DNA of 64,000 nucleotides, from contig JAUILZ010000014.1 of the NCBI GenBank assembly GCA_030432755.1, positions 49,266-113,265 of the forward strand. The letters are read 5' to 3'. Below the pieces are notes generated by a model, which worked only from the letters and a program-made list of their open reading frames with translations, did not search any database and was not told the DNA's origin. This stretch comes from Gammaproteobacteria bacterium. GTDB lineage: Bacteria > Pseudomonadota > Gammaproteobacteria > Arenicellales > Poriferihabitantaceae. How positions within the stretch are numbered: position 1 is the stretch's first letter; each line of letters opens with the position of its first letter. Both the position numbers and the translations under genes were made by a program. This document shows, one piece after another, positions 48,174 through 56,803 of the stretch.

Positions 48174-49076
48174 ATGAAATCCGCTCCACTGGTCGACTAC
48201 GCCCTGCTTGCGCTGCTGGCATGCATCTGGAGCACCTCGTTCCTGCTGATCAAGATCGCGGTGGCTACCGTCGGCCCGTTCACGTTGACCGCGGCGCGGC
48301 TACTGATCGCTGCGCTCACGTTGCTCGTGCTGCTCAGGGTATTCGGCAAGCGCATCGACTGTTCTCCCGCGGCGATCCGGCTCTATATCGTCATCGGCCT
48401 GCTCGGCAATACCGTGCCGTTCTGCCTCATCAGCCTCGGCGAGGTGAGCGTCACCAGTTCCATGGCGGCGGTGCTCATGGGAATCATGCCGGTATCCACC
48501 TTCGTCCTCGCCCACCTGTTCATTCCCTCGGAGCCCATGAGCGGACGGCGCATGTTCGGGGTGCTGCTGGGTTTCGGTGGACTCGTCGCCCTGGTGGGAA
48601 TGTCTGCGCTGGGCGCCCTGGGCAGCGATCCGCTGGGGCAGATGGCGGTGCTGGGGGGCGCAGTGTGCTATTCACTGAGCGCCGTCTACGTGCGCACCCA
48701 CGGCATGGTGGGTGGACTGGAAGCCGCCACCGGGGTGGGCATCGTCGCCGCGCTCACCTGCCTGCCGCTTGCCCTGCTGCTGGAAAGCCCCGTGCAGATG
48801 CAGCCATCCATGGCGGCGATCTGGTCGATCATCGCCCTCGGGATCGTGCATACCGCGACGGCGAGCCTGATCTACTTTCGCACGATCCGCAGCCTTGGCG
48901 CGGTGACCTTCGCCCAGATCAACTACCTGATACCGATACTCGGTAGTCTCTGGGGCATCCTGCTACTCGGCGAGAGCTTTGGATGGCGTGTCGTGCTGGC
49001 ACTTGCGCTGGTCCTGGCCGGGATCTACTTCGTCCAGCCGGGTCGCCGCACGCGGCCTGTCACTGGGGCCGTCTGA
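48174..49076 (+). CDS. EamA/DMT family transporter
   Basis: The protein has ten predicted helices in two EamA repeats (about residues 8-140 and 155-290). CIWSTSFLLIKIAV at the N-terminus and QINYLIPILGSLWGILLLGE in the second repeat are typical. Members export amino acids or other metabolites; the substrate here is unknown. It has 300 residues. Confidence 0.9.
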   Translation: MKSAPLVDYALLALLACIWSTSFLLIKIAVATVGPFTLTAARLLIAALTLLVLLRVFGKRIDCSPAAIRLYIVIGLLGNTVPFCLISLGEVSVTSSMAAVLMGIMPVSTFVLAHLFIPSEPMSGRRMFGVLLGFGGLVALVGMSALGALGSDPLGQMAVLGGAVCYSLSAVYVRTHGMVGGLEAATGVGIVAALTCLPLALLLESPVQMQPSMAAIWSIIALGIVHTATASLIYFRTIRSLGAVTFAQINYLIPILGSLWGILLLGESFGWRVVLALALVLAGIYFVQPGRRTRPVTGAV

Positions 49077-49089
49077 CCTGAATCGGAAT

Positions 49090-49863
49090 TCAGGATTGTG
49101 AATCGAGACGCGCGCGGATCGCGCGCAGTTCCTCGAGGATATCCTGCTGGTCGCGGTGCAACTGGTCGCGTTCCTCGCTGGCCTCCGCCTCGTGCTCGGA
49201 CTGCATCGCCGAGACGATGATGCCGATGAACAGGTTGAGCACGGTGAACGAGGTGCACAGAATGAAGACGATGAAGAACACCCAGGCCCAGGGAAACTCC
49301 TCCATCACCGGGCGCACGATGCCCATGGACCAGCTCTCCAGGGTCATGATCTGGAACAGGCTGTAGGCCGACTCGCCGATGGAGCCGAACCAGTCGGGGA
49401 ACGCCTGGCCGTAGAGCCCGGTGGCCATCACCGCGAACACGTAAAACACCAGGCCGAGCAGCATGGTGATGGAACCCATGCCAGGCAGCGCCGCCACCAG
49501 ACCGCCAACGACGCGCCGGAGCGAGGGCACCACGCTGATCAGGCGCAGTACCCGCAATATCCTGAGTGCGCGCAGGATCGACAGGTTGCCGGTGGCCGGC
49601 ATAAGCGCGATGGCGACGATGAGGAAGTCGAATATCCGCCAGGGATCGCGCCAGAAACTCCAGCGATAGACCAGCAGGCGGAGCAGCACCTCGATGGTAA
49701 ACACGCCGAGGATGATCCGATCGAGCCATGTCAGCAGCGCCCCGTAACGCGCCATGATGCCGGCGTCGGTTTCGAGCCCCAGGGTAATGGCGTTGACGAT
49801 GATCAGCGCGAGTATCGCGTTGTCAAACGAGCGGTGTTCGATCAGTTGCTTGATTGCGTTCAT
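49090..49863 (-). CDS. Voltage-gated sodium channel of the bacterial NaChBac type
   Basis: This single-domain six-helix channel forms tetramers. S4 near residues 96-118 shows the spaced arginines (RALRILRVLRLISVV). The pore selectivity filter TLESWSM near residue 175 is the one of bacterial sodium channels such as NavAb. A C-terminal coiled coil (SEERDQLHRDQQDILEELRAI) is the tetramerisation helix. It has 257 residues. Such channels occur mostly in marine or alkaliphilic bacteria and can influence motility and chemotaxis. Confidence 0.92.
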   Translation of the reverse strand: MNAIKQLIEHRSFDNAILALIIVNAITLGLETDAGIMARYGALLTWLDRIILGVFTIEVLLRLLVYRWSFWRDPWRIFDFLIVAIALMPATGNLSILRALRILRVLRLISVVPSLRRVVGGLVAALPGMGSITMLLGLVFYVFAVMATGLYGQAFPDWFGSIGESAYSLFQIMTLESWSMGIVRPVMEEFPWAWVFFIVFILCTSFTVLNLFIGIIVSAMQSEHEAEASEERDQLHRDQQDILEELRAIRARLDSQS

Positions 49864-49947
49864 GGCGAATCGGAACGGACGCTGGGCATCCCCCCCGGCG
49901 GGCAGGCCGCCCGCCGCGGTAGCGCGCCCGGTGGCGCGGTTGCCGGA

Positions 49948-50187
49948 TCAGGTAAAGGCGTTGAAGGTGATGATGGTGTAGGTGTCGCGCACGCCGTCGA
50001 GGCGCTGGATGCTGGCTGCGACGAAGTGGCCGATGTCCTGGTCGTCACCGAGATAGCACTTGGCGAGCAGGTCGTACTGCCCGGAAACTGAATAGACCTC
50101 GGAAACGCCGTCCTGCTCGGCAAGCACCGCGGCCACGTCGTAGGCGCGGCCGAGTTCGCATTTCAGTTGCACGAAGATGGTCTGCAT
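49948..50187 (-). CDS. Stand-alone Lrp/AsnC ligand-binding (RAM) domain protein
   Basis: The 79-residue protein is a RAM domain without a helix-turn-helix. VQLKCELGRAYDVAAVL, EVYSVSGQYDLLAKCYL and TYTIITFNAF match the family. Such small proteins may bind amino acids and act by contact with partners. Its ATG overlaps the trpD stop by one base, so it is probably translationally coupled to TrpD. Confidence 0.9.
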   Translation of the reverse strand: MQTIFVQLKCELGRAYDVAAVLAEQDGVSEVYSVSGQYDLLAKCYLGDDQDIGHFVAASIQRLDGVRDTYTIITFNAFT

Positions 50188-51215
50188 CAGCTTGCCTCCT
50201 TGAATCGGGCGGTGTATTCGGCGAGTCGTTCGAGCCTGGCCATCGCGTCGCCGCTGCGCATCACCTCGCGCGCCTTGTCGACGCCCGCGGCGAGGCTGTC
50301 CGCGAGGTCTCCGGCGTACAGTGTCGCGCCGGCATTGAGCGCCACCATGTCGAAGGCGGGTCCGGCGGTGCCCGACAGGGCCTCGCGGATCAGCGCCAGG
50401 CTGTGGGCGGCGTCCCGCACCGTGATGGTGTCCAGCGGCTGTTTTTCAATGCCGAAGTCCTCCGGCTCGATGCGGAAACTGCTGACCACGCCGCCTCGCA
50501 TCTCCGCCACAGCGGTGGGCGAGGCGAGGGAGATTTCGTCGGTGCCGTCGTCCGAGCAGACCACCAGGGTATGCACGCTGCCGAGCGCGGAGAACACCTC
50601 CGCGATGGGTTCCAGCCAGCGTTGGTCGAACACCCCCACGAGCTGGTATTTGGCGCCCGCGGGATTGGTGAGCGGACCGAGCAGGTTGAACACGGTGCGA
50701 ATGCCGATCTCGCGCCGCGGGCCGATGGCGTGGCGCGTGGCGGCGTGGTGGGTGGGCGCGAACATGAAGCCGATGCCCACCTCGTCGATGCATTGCCCCA
50801 CCTGGGCCGGGGTGATGGCGATATTGACGCCCGCGGCCTCGAGCGCATCGGCGCTGCCGGATGTGCCGGTAGCGGCGCGGTTACCGTGCTTTGCCACTAC
50901 CGCGCCCGCCGCAGCTGCCACCAGCGCGCTGGCGGTGGAGACATTGAACAACTTTGCACCATCTCCGCCGGTACCCACGGTGTCCACGATCCGCTCGGCC
51001 CGGGTTTCCACCGTGGCGGCGAGGTCGCGCATGATGGTGGCGGCGCCGACGATCTCCTCCACGGTCTCGCCCTTGATGGTAAGCGCGGTGAGGAAGGCGC
51101 CGATCTGGGCCGGGGTGGCCTCGCCATGCATGATCAGGCTCATTACATCCTGCATTTCCTCCCGCGACAGATCCTGGCCCGCGGCCAGGCGACGGTTGGC
51201 GGATGGCAAGTCCAT
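50187..51215 (-). CDS. trpD: Anthranilate phosphoribosyltransferase
   Basis: TrpD joins anthranilate and PRPP in tryptophan synthesis. DTVGTGGDGAKLFNVSTA and KHGNRAATGTSGSADALE form the PRPP and anthranilate sites; FAPTHHAATRH is also conserved. ATG at 51215 with GGAGGA upstream gives 342 residues. trpE, trpG and trpC are not in the window, so the pathway is split. Confidence 0.96.
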   Translation of the reverse strand: MDLPSANRRLAAGQDLSREEMQDVMSLIMHGEATPAQIGAFLTALTIKGETVEEIVGAATIMRDLAATVETRAERIVDTVGTGGDGAKLFNVSTASALVAAAAGAVVAKHGNRAATGTSGSADALEAAGVNIAITPAQVGQCIDEVGIGFMFAPTHHAATRHAIGPRREIGIRTVFNLLGPLTNPAGAKYQLVGVFDQRWLEPIAEVFSALGSVHTLVVCSDDGTDEISLASPTAVAEMRGGVVSSFRIEPEDFGIEKQPLDTITVRDAAHSLALIREALSGTAGPAFDMVALNAGATLYAGDLADSLAAGVDKAREVMRSGDAMARLERLAEYTARFKEAS

Positions 51216-51252
51216 GAAATTCCTCCGGTTAGCGATTCGATGAAATCGGAAA

Positions 51253-52308
51253 TTATAGATTGAACGGCGCCGAGGACAGAATCTCCTCGCGATAGGCGAA
51301 TAGCGCCGGCGTGCCACCGGTATGCACGAGGACGATGTCATCGCAGTCGGCGTACTCCCCGAGGTCGAGGCATTGCAACGCCGTGGATACGGCCTTGGCC
51401 GAGTACACCGGGTCGAGCAGTATGCCTTCCAGGCGCGCGACATCGGCGATGGTGGCCATCACCGCGTCGGAGGCCTTGCCGTAGCCGGGTGCGAGGGCGC
51501 GGTCACTGACACGGACATCTTCCCCGGCGACGCATACACCGACCCCGAGCATGCGTTCCAGCTTGCGGCAGTGTTCCAGGATCCGCGTGGCCTGCTGGCC
51601 CGCATCCCGGCGCACGCAGGCGCCGAGCACGATCACCGGGCTGCCCGCAATGCGGAATCCCGTGAGCAGGCCGGCGTGAGTCAGGCCGCTGCCGGACCCC
51701 ACCACCACCAGGTCTGGCGAAAGCTCCATCGCCTGCCACTGGCGCAGCAGCTCGGCGGCCGCGGCGACGTAGCCGAGCGCGCCCTTCGGCTTTTCCACCG
51801 GCGCCAGCGGCACGACATAGGGACGCCGGCCGGCCGCGCGCAAATCCTCCGCGAGCGCATTGATGGCGCGATCCGCGCCCTGCTCATCCTCTCCCACGGG
51901 ATAGTGATGGATATGGGCGCCGAACAGGCGATCGAGGAACACGTTGCCTGATTCGCGGTAGTCGGGTGATGCATTCTGCACCCGGTCCTCGAGCTGGATA
52001 TGACATTCCATGCCGAGTTTCGCCGCCGAAGCGGCGATGGTGCGCATGTAGTTGGACTGCACGGCGCCGGTGCTGAGCACGGTATCGCAGCCCTGGGCGC
52101 GGGCATCACCGAGGTAGAATTCGAGCTGCCGCGCCTTGTTGCCGCCCATCGCGAGGCCGGTACAGTCATCGCGTTTCATCCATAACGTGATCCCTGGATA
52201 GCGCGCGGAAAGCCGTTCCAGTCGATCCAGCGGCGTTGGCAGGTGAGCCAGTGATGCCCGTGGCCAGGAAGCAAGCGCGGCGTCGATGCGTTCGGGATCA
52301 GCGCTCAT
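51253..52308 (-). CDS. D-cysteine desulfhydrase / ACC deaminase-like PLP enzyme
   Basis: This tryptophan-synthase-beta-fold PLP enzyme has the lysine in MGGNKARQLEFYL (near residue 58) and TGAVQSNYMRT. VVVGSGSGLTHAGLL binds the PLP phosphate. The group includes D-cysteine desulfhydrase and ACC deaminase. The annotation favours desulfhydrase, but substrate specificity cannot be read from sequence alone. It has 351 residues. The ATG overlaps the nlpD stop by four bases. Confidence 0.87.
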   Translation of the reverse strand: MSADPERIDAALASWPRASLAHLPTPLDRLERLSARYPGITLWMKRDDCTGLAMGGNKARQLEFYLGDARAQGCDTVLSTGAVQSNYMRTIAASAAKLGMECHIQLEDRVQNASPDYRESGNVFLDRLFGAHIHHYPVGEDEQGADRAINALAEDLRAAGRRPYVVPLAPVEKPKGALGYVAAAAELLRQWQAMELSPDLVVVGSGSGLTHAGLLTGFRIAGSPVIVLGACVRRDAGQQATRILEHCRKLERMLGVGVCVAGEDVRVSDRALAPGYGKASDAVMATIADVARLEGILLDPVYSAKAVSTALQCLDLGEYADCDDIVLVHTGGTPALFAYREEILSSAPFNL

Positions 52309-53144
52309 GCGTCGAGGTACTTGAGCGGGTCCTGGGGTTTGCCGTGTACCCGGATCTCGAAATGCAGCATGGTGCGGTCGGCGCCGCTGCTACCCATTTC
52401 CGCGATCTGCTGCCCCGCCTTGACGCGGTCACCTTCGGCCACCAGGATATTCCGGTTGTGGGCATAGGCGCTGAGATAGGTATTGGTATGCTTGAGAATG
52501 ATGAGCTTGCCGTAGCCGCGCAGTCCTTCACCGACATATACCACTTCCCCCGCGGCGGTGGCCACCACCGGGCTGCCGTCCGTCCCGGCGATGCGAATCC
52601 CGTTGACGCCACTGTCGCGCGAAAACTTTGCCACCACGCTGCCCTTCGCGGGCCAGAGCCATGCGCTCGGCGGAGTGTTTGGTAACGGCGCGACAGGCGC
52701 GGCTGCCACCGCCGCGGTAGTCGTAGCCGCTGGCGCTGGAGCAGTGGAAGGCGCGGGAGACGGGGCCGGAACTGGTGAGGGTGAGCGGGCGGGAGCCGGA
52801 GAAGCCGCCGGTCGCGGGGTTTCCGGGGAGGCGGGCGCCGGTGCCGGGCGCGGCGCCGCCGCCACGGATGGCGGCGGAGGCGGCGGACTCGCCACCGCGG
52901 GTGGACGCAGGCCAATCCTCTGGCCGGTGCTCAGATCGTAGGGCGCCCTGAGGCCATTCCATTTCGCGATGTCGAGGAAGTCAAGGCCGTATTCCCAGGA
53001 AATGGAATAGATGCTGTCCCCGGCGGCGACTATCCGCTCCGGCGGAATCTGCCGATAGGGTGACTTGTTGATCACCGGCGCGTTGGCCACGCCGCCGCAG
53101 GACGACAGCAGGCAGATGGCAGCGATGATCAGGAGACGACGCAT
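52305..53144 (-). CDS. nlpD: NlpD-like lipoprotein with LysM and degenerate LytM domain
   Basis: NlpD activates the division amidase AmiC. A lipobox (LLSSCGG, Cys about 16) shows outer-membrane lipidation. A LysM domain (about 45-90) is followed by a Pro/Ala-rich linker of about 80 residues and a LytM domain (about 170-275). The first metal motif is degenerate (GVNGIRIAG instead of a His/Asp motif), as in non-catalytic activators. ATG at 53144 gives 279 residues. It stands after surE-pcm-yqaA as usual, but rpoS does not follow it. Confidence 0.93.
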   Translation of the reverse strand: MRRLLIIAAICLLSSCGGVANAPVINKSPYRQIPPERIVAAGDSIYSISWEYGLDFLDIAKWNGLRAPYDLSTGQRIGLRPPAVASPPPPPPSVAAAPRPAPAPASPETPRPAASPAPARSPSPVPAPSPAPSTAPAPAATTTAAVAAAPVAPLPNTPPSAWLWPAKGSVVAKFSRDSGVNGIRIAGTDGSPVVATAAGEVVYVGEGLRGYGKLIILKHTNTYLSAYAHNRNILVAEGDRVKAGQQIAEMGSSGADRTMLHFEIRVHGKPQDPLKYLDA

Positions 53145-53161
53145 CGGACTGCGCAACCCGG

Positions 53162-53743
53162 TCAGTGACGCAGCACGAGGTAGGCCACGACCGCGAGCAC
53201 GATCACTGCCCAGCCGATGATTTCCATCCAGCGCCGGAGGTGGGTCTCGATCTTCGGTCCTCCCCACCACAACACCACGGCGATGATGAAGAACTGCCCC
53301 GCGCGACCAATCAGAGAGGCAATGATGAACGGCACGAGGGCGAGCCCCAGCAGGCCGGAGGTAATGGTGCAGAGCTTGTAGGGTAGTGGCGTCACCCCGG
53401 CAAGGATCACGATCCATACGCCGTCTCGCAGGAAGCGATCCTTCACCGCGAGGAACGCCTCCTCCTTGCCGAACAGGTCGATGATCGCCTGACCCACCTG
53501 GTCGAAGACGAAGTAGCCGATGGCGTAGCCAAGCACGCCGCCGGCCACCGAGGTCAGCGTCGCGAGCGTCGCGAGCCACCAGGCGCGGTCGCGCTGGGCC
53601 AGCACCATGGGGGCGAGCATGAACGCCGTGGGAATGGGAAAGAAGGACGATTCGATGAAACTGACAAACGCGAGGTATCGCTCCGCGTATCGGTGGCGGG
53701 ACCACTGCAGCACCTTGTCGTAGAGCGGTTCGAAAAATTTCAT
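53162..53743 (-). CDS. YqaA/DedA-like membrane protein
   Basis: The SNARE-associated (DedA-related) domain has several helices, with ESSFFPIPTAFMLAPMVLA and TPLPYKLCTITSGLLG as typical segments. The family acts in membrane homeostasis and lipid carrier transport. Two starts are possible: 53773 (MRRSVIQPEV) and 53743 (MKFFEPLYDKVLQW). The second agrees with the family and gives 193 residues. It lies between pcm and nlpD. Confidence 0.9.
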   Translation of the reverse strand: MKFFEPLYDKVLQWSRHRYAERYLAFVSFIESSFFPIPTAFMLAPMVLAQRDRAWWLATLATLTSVAGGVLGYAIGYFVFDQVGQAIIDLFGKEEAFLAVKDRFLRDGVWIVILAGVTPLPYKLCTITSGLLGLALVPFIIASLIGRAGQFFIIAVVLWWGGPKIETHLRRWMEIIGWAVIVLAVVAYLVLRH

Positions 53744-53796
53744 GACTTCAGGCTGGATGACACTGCGCCGCATACTGGCGCAACGGGAAGGCGGGG

Positions 53797-54462
53797 CTAG
53801 CTTTGCCCCTTCAACATGGGAACGAATCGCACCGCCTCGCGAACTTCCTCGTGGAAACCCCGGGCCTCGCGGGTCACCACGCGCAGCTCCTGGTGGCCGG
53901 AACCGACCGGCAATACCATGCGCCCGCCCTCGGCCAGCTGCGCCAACAGTGCGGCGGGTATTTCCGCCGGCGCCGCCGCCACCAGGATGCGATCAAAAGG
54001 CTGGTTGCTCTCCCAGCCGGCAAAGCCGTCCCCGTGGAGGTAGCTGATATTGCGGTAGCCCAGGGACTGCAGGCGTTCGCGCGCCTGGTCGAGGAGCGCA
54101 CCGATACGTTCGATGGTAAATACCCAGCGGGAGAGCTGGGACAGGATCGCGGTCTGGTAGCCGCAGCCCGTTCCCACCTCGAGTACCTTTTTCGGGCCAT
54201 CGTCATCCTCGAGCAGCAATTCCGTCATGCGCGCCACCACCCAGGGCTGGGAGATGGTCTGCTGGTGACCGATGGGCAGCGCGGTATCCTCGTAGGCCTT
54301 GTGCGCCATGGCTTCACCGACGAACAGGTGGCGCGGGGTCGACTCCAGGGCGGAGAGCACCTTTTCCGATTGAATACCGTTGGCGCGCAGGCGGTCGATC
54401 AGCCGCCGCCGGGTGCGCAGGGATGTCATGCCGATGCCATCACGCATGGCGCCACCGCTCAT
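53797..54462 (-). CDS. pcm: Protein-L-isoaspartate O-methyltransferase
   Basis: Pcm repairs L-isoaspartyl residues in aged proteins. QTISQPWVVARM, EVGTGCGYQTAIL and VLPVGSGHQEL are the family motifs. The ATG at 54462 overlaps the surE stop by one base and gives 221 residues. An upstream ATG at 54486 would overlap surE further and is less likely. The surE-pcm pairing is widely conserved. Confidence 0.95.
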   Translation of the reverse strand: MSGGAMRDGIGMTSLRTRRRLIDRLRANGIQSEKVLSALESTPRHLFVGEAMAHKAYEDTALPIGHQQTISQPWVVARMTELLLEDDDGPKKVLEVGTGCGYQTAILSQLSRWVFTIERIGALLDQARERLQSLGYRNISYLHGDGFAGWESNQPFDRILVAAAPAEIPAALLAQLAEGGRMVLPVGSGHQELRVVTREARGFHEEVREAVRFVPMLKGQS

Positions 54463-55223
54463 CACAGGCGCACCCCGGATACCCACTGCGCGACCTCCGT
54501 CATGTGGCTGTACCGGGTCATGTCGATATGCAGCGGCGTCACCGAGACCCTGCCTGCCGCCACCGCGTGAAAATCCGTGCCCGGGCCGGCATCGGCCTCG
54601 GCGCCGGAAGGGCCGATGGTGAAATAGCGGGTATCGCCCTCGTCGCTTCCCGTCACCACCGGCTGGGACTGGTGGCGGGCGCCGCAGCGGGTCGCGTAGA
54701 CGCCTTTCAATTCCGCGTAGGGGAGATCAGGGACGTTGATATTGAGGATGATGTCGTTTGGCAGGGGGTTCACCGCGAGCGTGCCGAGCATCTCACGGAC
54801 CACCCTGGCGGCGGTATCGTAGTGGGTCAGGTGATACCCCACCAGGGACACCGCGATTGCCGGCAGGCCGAGGAAACGGCCCTCGATGGCCGCGGCCACG
54901 GTACCGGAATAGATGACGTCGTCGCCCAGGTTTGCGCCCGCGTTGATCCCCGACACCACCATGTCCGGACGAGAATCCAGCACGCCGTTGACCGCGAGAT
55001 GGACGCAGTCCCCGGGCGTCCCCTCGACGTGATAGCTCTCGTGGCTGGTCTCCGCCACCCGGTGCACGGCAATGGACTGGCGCACGGTGAGCGAACTGCT
55101 GGCGCAACTGCGATCCGTGCTCGGCGCCATGACCACCAGCTCGGCGATATCCTCCAGCGCCCGCGCCAGCGCGGCGAGGCCCGGCGCGCGGTAGCCATCG
55201 TCATTGCTGAGGAGAATTTTCAT
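54462..55223 (-). CDS. surE: 5'/3'-nucleotidase SurE
   Basis: SurE is a metal-dependent nucleotidase and exopolyphosphatase linked with survival in stationary phase. The metal site LLSNDDGYRAPG is at the N-terminus, with GTPGDCVHLAVNG and VSGINAGANLGDD following. It has 253 residues. It heads the surE-pcm-yqaA-nlpD-PLP enzyme-trpD-RAM run on the minus strand, all spaced closely or overlapping. Confidence 0.96.
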   Translation of the reverse strand: MKILLSNDDGYRAPGLAALARALEDIAELVVMAPSTDRSCASSSLTVRQSIAVHRVAETSHESYHVEGTPGDCVHLAVNGVLDSRPDMVVSGINAGANLGDDVIYSGTVAAAIEGRFLGLPAIAVSLVGYHLTHYDTAARVVREMLGTLAVNPLPNDIILNINVPDLPYAELKGVYATRCGARHQSQPVVTGSDEGDTRYFTIGPSGAEADAGPGTDFHAVAAGRVSVTPLHIDMTRYSHMTEVAQWVSGVRL

Positions 55224-55290
55224 GCGCGCTTTATACCGGGATCAGGGGGGAAAGTCACATCCCGCGTAAGGTACGGGAGCGGCGCTTTGG

Positions 55291-55935
55291 TCAGCCGTCG
55301 ACATGCTCCAGGATGAACGGCACGACCCGGTCCCGGATGAGCGGCTGGGCGGCGTCGTTGGGGTGGATCATGTCGGACTGCATGTACGCCGGATCGAGCG
55401 CCAGTTCGCCGATAAAAAACGGCAGCAGCGGCGTGCCGGTCTCCGTGGAAACGTCCTCGAACACGCGTTCGAAACGCTCGGTATACGCCGCGCCATAGTT
55501 GGGTGGTATGCGCATCCCGAGGAGCAGTGTCTGCGCGCCGGCATCGCGGGCGATGTCGATCATGCGCCGCAGGTTACCCGCGATGACATCCGGCATCACG
55601 CCCCGCAGGCCATCGTTGCCGCCAAGCTCGATCATTACCCAGTCCGGTGACACCCGCGCGATGCCGTCGCCGATCCGCGCCAGGCCGCCGGCGGTGGTGT
55701 CGCCGCTGATGCTGTCATTGACGATGCGGATATCGTTTCCGCCGGCCTCGAATTGCTGGTTGGCGAGGGCAGCCCAGCCCTCTGAACCGAGTCCGTAGCC
55801 GGAGCTCAGGCTGTCCCCCACGAGGAGGATCGTGGTGGCGCTGACCGGCAACGGCGTCGCCAGCAGGCCCAGCGTCAGCAGCCAGCGAATCCGGCGGGCG
55901 GCGCCCTTGCGCGCCCGTGCAATCCAGTCGATCAT
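55291..55935 (-). CDS. tesA: Periplasmic SGNH esterase (TesA-like)
   Basis: The lysophospholipase/arylesterase belongs to the GDSL group. A basic N-terminus and hydrophobic stretch (WLLTLGLLATPLPVSA) form a signal peptide. GDSLSSGYGLG carries the nucleophile Ser, ELGGND the oxyanion residues and MIHPND the Asp and His. It has 214 residues. It is divergent from the YbbA-type ATPase gene, the same arrangement as in many gammaproteobacteria. Confidence 0.93.
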   Translation of the reverse strand: MIDWIARARKGAARRIRWLLTLGLLATPLPVSATTILLVGDSLSSGYGLGSEGWAALANQQFEAGGNDIRIVNDSISGDTTAGGLARIGDGIARVSPDWVMIELGGNDGLRGVMPDVIAGNLRRMIDIARDAGAQTLLLGMRIPPNYGAAYTERFERVFEDVSTETGTPLLPFFIGELALDPAYMQSDMIHPNDAAQPLIRDRVVPFILEHVDG

Positions 55936-56007
55936 GTCTTTGTCCAGAACGTACAGGTCTGCGTCATCCGTTGATGACGCGCGGTGGCGGAAACCGGGTT
56001 TTTGACG

Positions 56008-56027
56008 GCATTTTCCTTTTAAAATGC
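56008..56027. promoter_or_regulatory. AT-rich inverted repeat between tesA and ybbA
   Basis: GCATTTT-CCTTTT-AAAATGC is a perfect 7-bp inverted repeat in the 159-bp divergent gap. It overlaps a TAAAAT that could be a -10 box for the plus strand, but no well-spaced -35 was found. It may be an operator. Confidence 0.4.
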
Positions 56028-56094
56028 ACCCCGCGGCCGCATTGTCTGGAGTTTACCGAATAACCCCGGATGACTCCCGGTTCCCTTCCCGGCA

Positions 56095-56775
56095 ATGAAA
56101 GACACGCTCCTTCCCATCCAGGCCGACAGTATCAGCAAGCAGGTGCCGGTCGCCGCCGGCACCCTGCAGATCCTGCGCGACATCGATCTTGCCGTGAAGC
56201 CCGCGGAGACCCTCGCCGTGGTCGGCGCCTCCGGCTCCGGCAAGTCCACCCTGCTGGGACTGCTTGCGGGCCTCGACAGCCCGAGCAGCGGCCGCATCCG
56301 GCTCGCGGGCCACGACATCACCGCCATGGACGAGGACCAGCGCGCCGCGGTGCGCGCCGCGCATGTCGGGTTCGTGTTCCAGTCATTCCAGTTGTTGCCC
56401 AATCTGACCGCGCTGGAAAATACCGGGCTGCCCCTCGAAATCCTGGGCGCCGCGGATGCACGCGAACGCGCCGCCGACATCCTGGATCGCGTGGGACTGG
56501 CAGAACGGACGGGGCACTACCCGCGCCAGCTATCCGGCGGTGAGCAGCAGCGGGTGGCCCTGGCGCGCGCCTTCGTTACCCGGCCGGACATCCTGTTCGC
56601 GGACGAACCCACGGGCAACCTCGACAGCGAGAATGGCCGCCGGATCGCGGACCTGCTGTTCTCCCTCAACGCCGAACATGGCACCACGCTGGTACTGGTG
56701 ACCCACGACGGGCGCCTGGCGGGCCGCTGCGGCCGGCGGGTGAACATGGCCGCGGGCCAGCTCTTCGACCACTAA
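56095..56775 (+). CDS. ybbA: ABC transporter ATP-binding protein (YbbA type)
   Basis: This ATPase of the LolD/MacB class has Walker A (GASGSGKSTLL), signature (LSGGEQQRVAL) and Walker B (ILFADEPTGNLD). It has 226 residues. Next to it are the large permease and, divergently, the TesA-like esterase, as in the ybbAP-tesA locus of E. coli. The system may handle lipids or secreted peptides; the exact cargo is unknown. Confidence 0.93.
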   Translation: MKDTLLPIQADSISKQVPVAAGTLQILRDIDLAVKPAETLAVVGASGSGKSTLLGLLAGLDSPSSGRIRLAGHDITAMDEDQRAAVRAAHVGFVFQSFQLLPNLTALENTGLPLEILGAADARERAADILDRVGLAERTGHYPRQLSGGEQQRVALARAFVTRPDILFADEPTGNLDSENGRRIADLLFSLNAEHGTTLVLVTHDGRLAGRCGRRVNMAAGQLFDH

Positions 56776-56803
56776 GCCCGAATATTCCACCAGCCGCACT
56801 GTC

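Noticed and set aside
47878..48222. N-terminal extension of the GST
   Set aside because: It translates the palindromic repeat; the GST fold begins at MRLIIGNANYS.
56002..56025. TTGACG / TAAAAT promoter before ybbA
   Set aside because: The spacer is only 12 bp, too short for a functional sigma-70 promoter.
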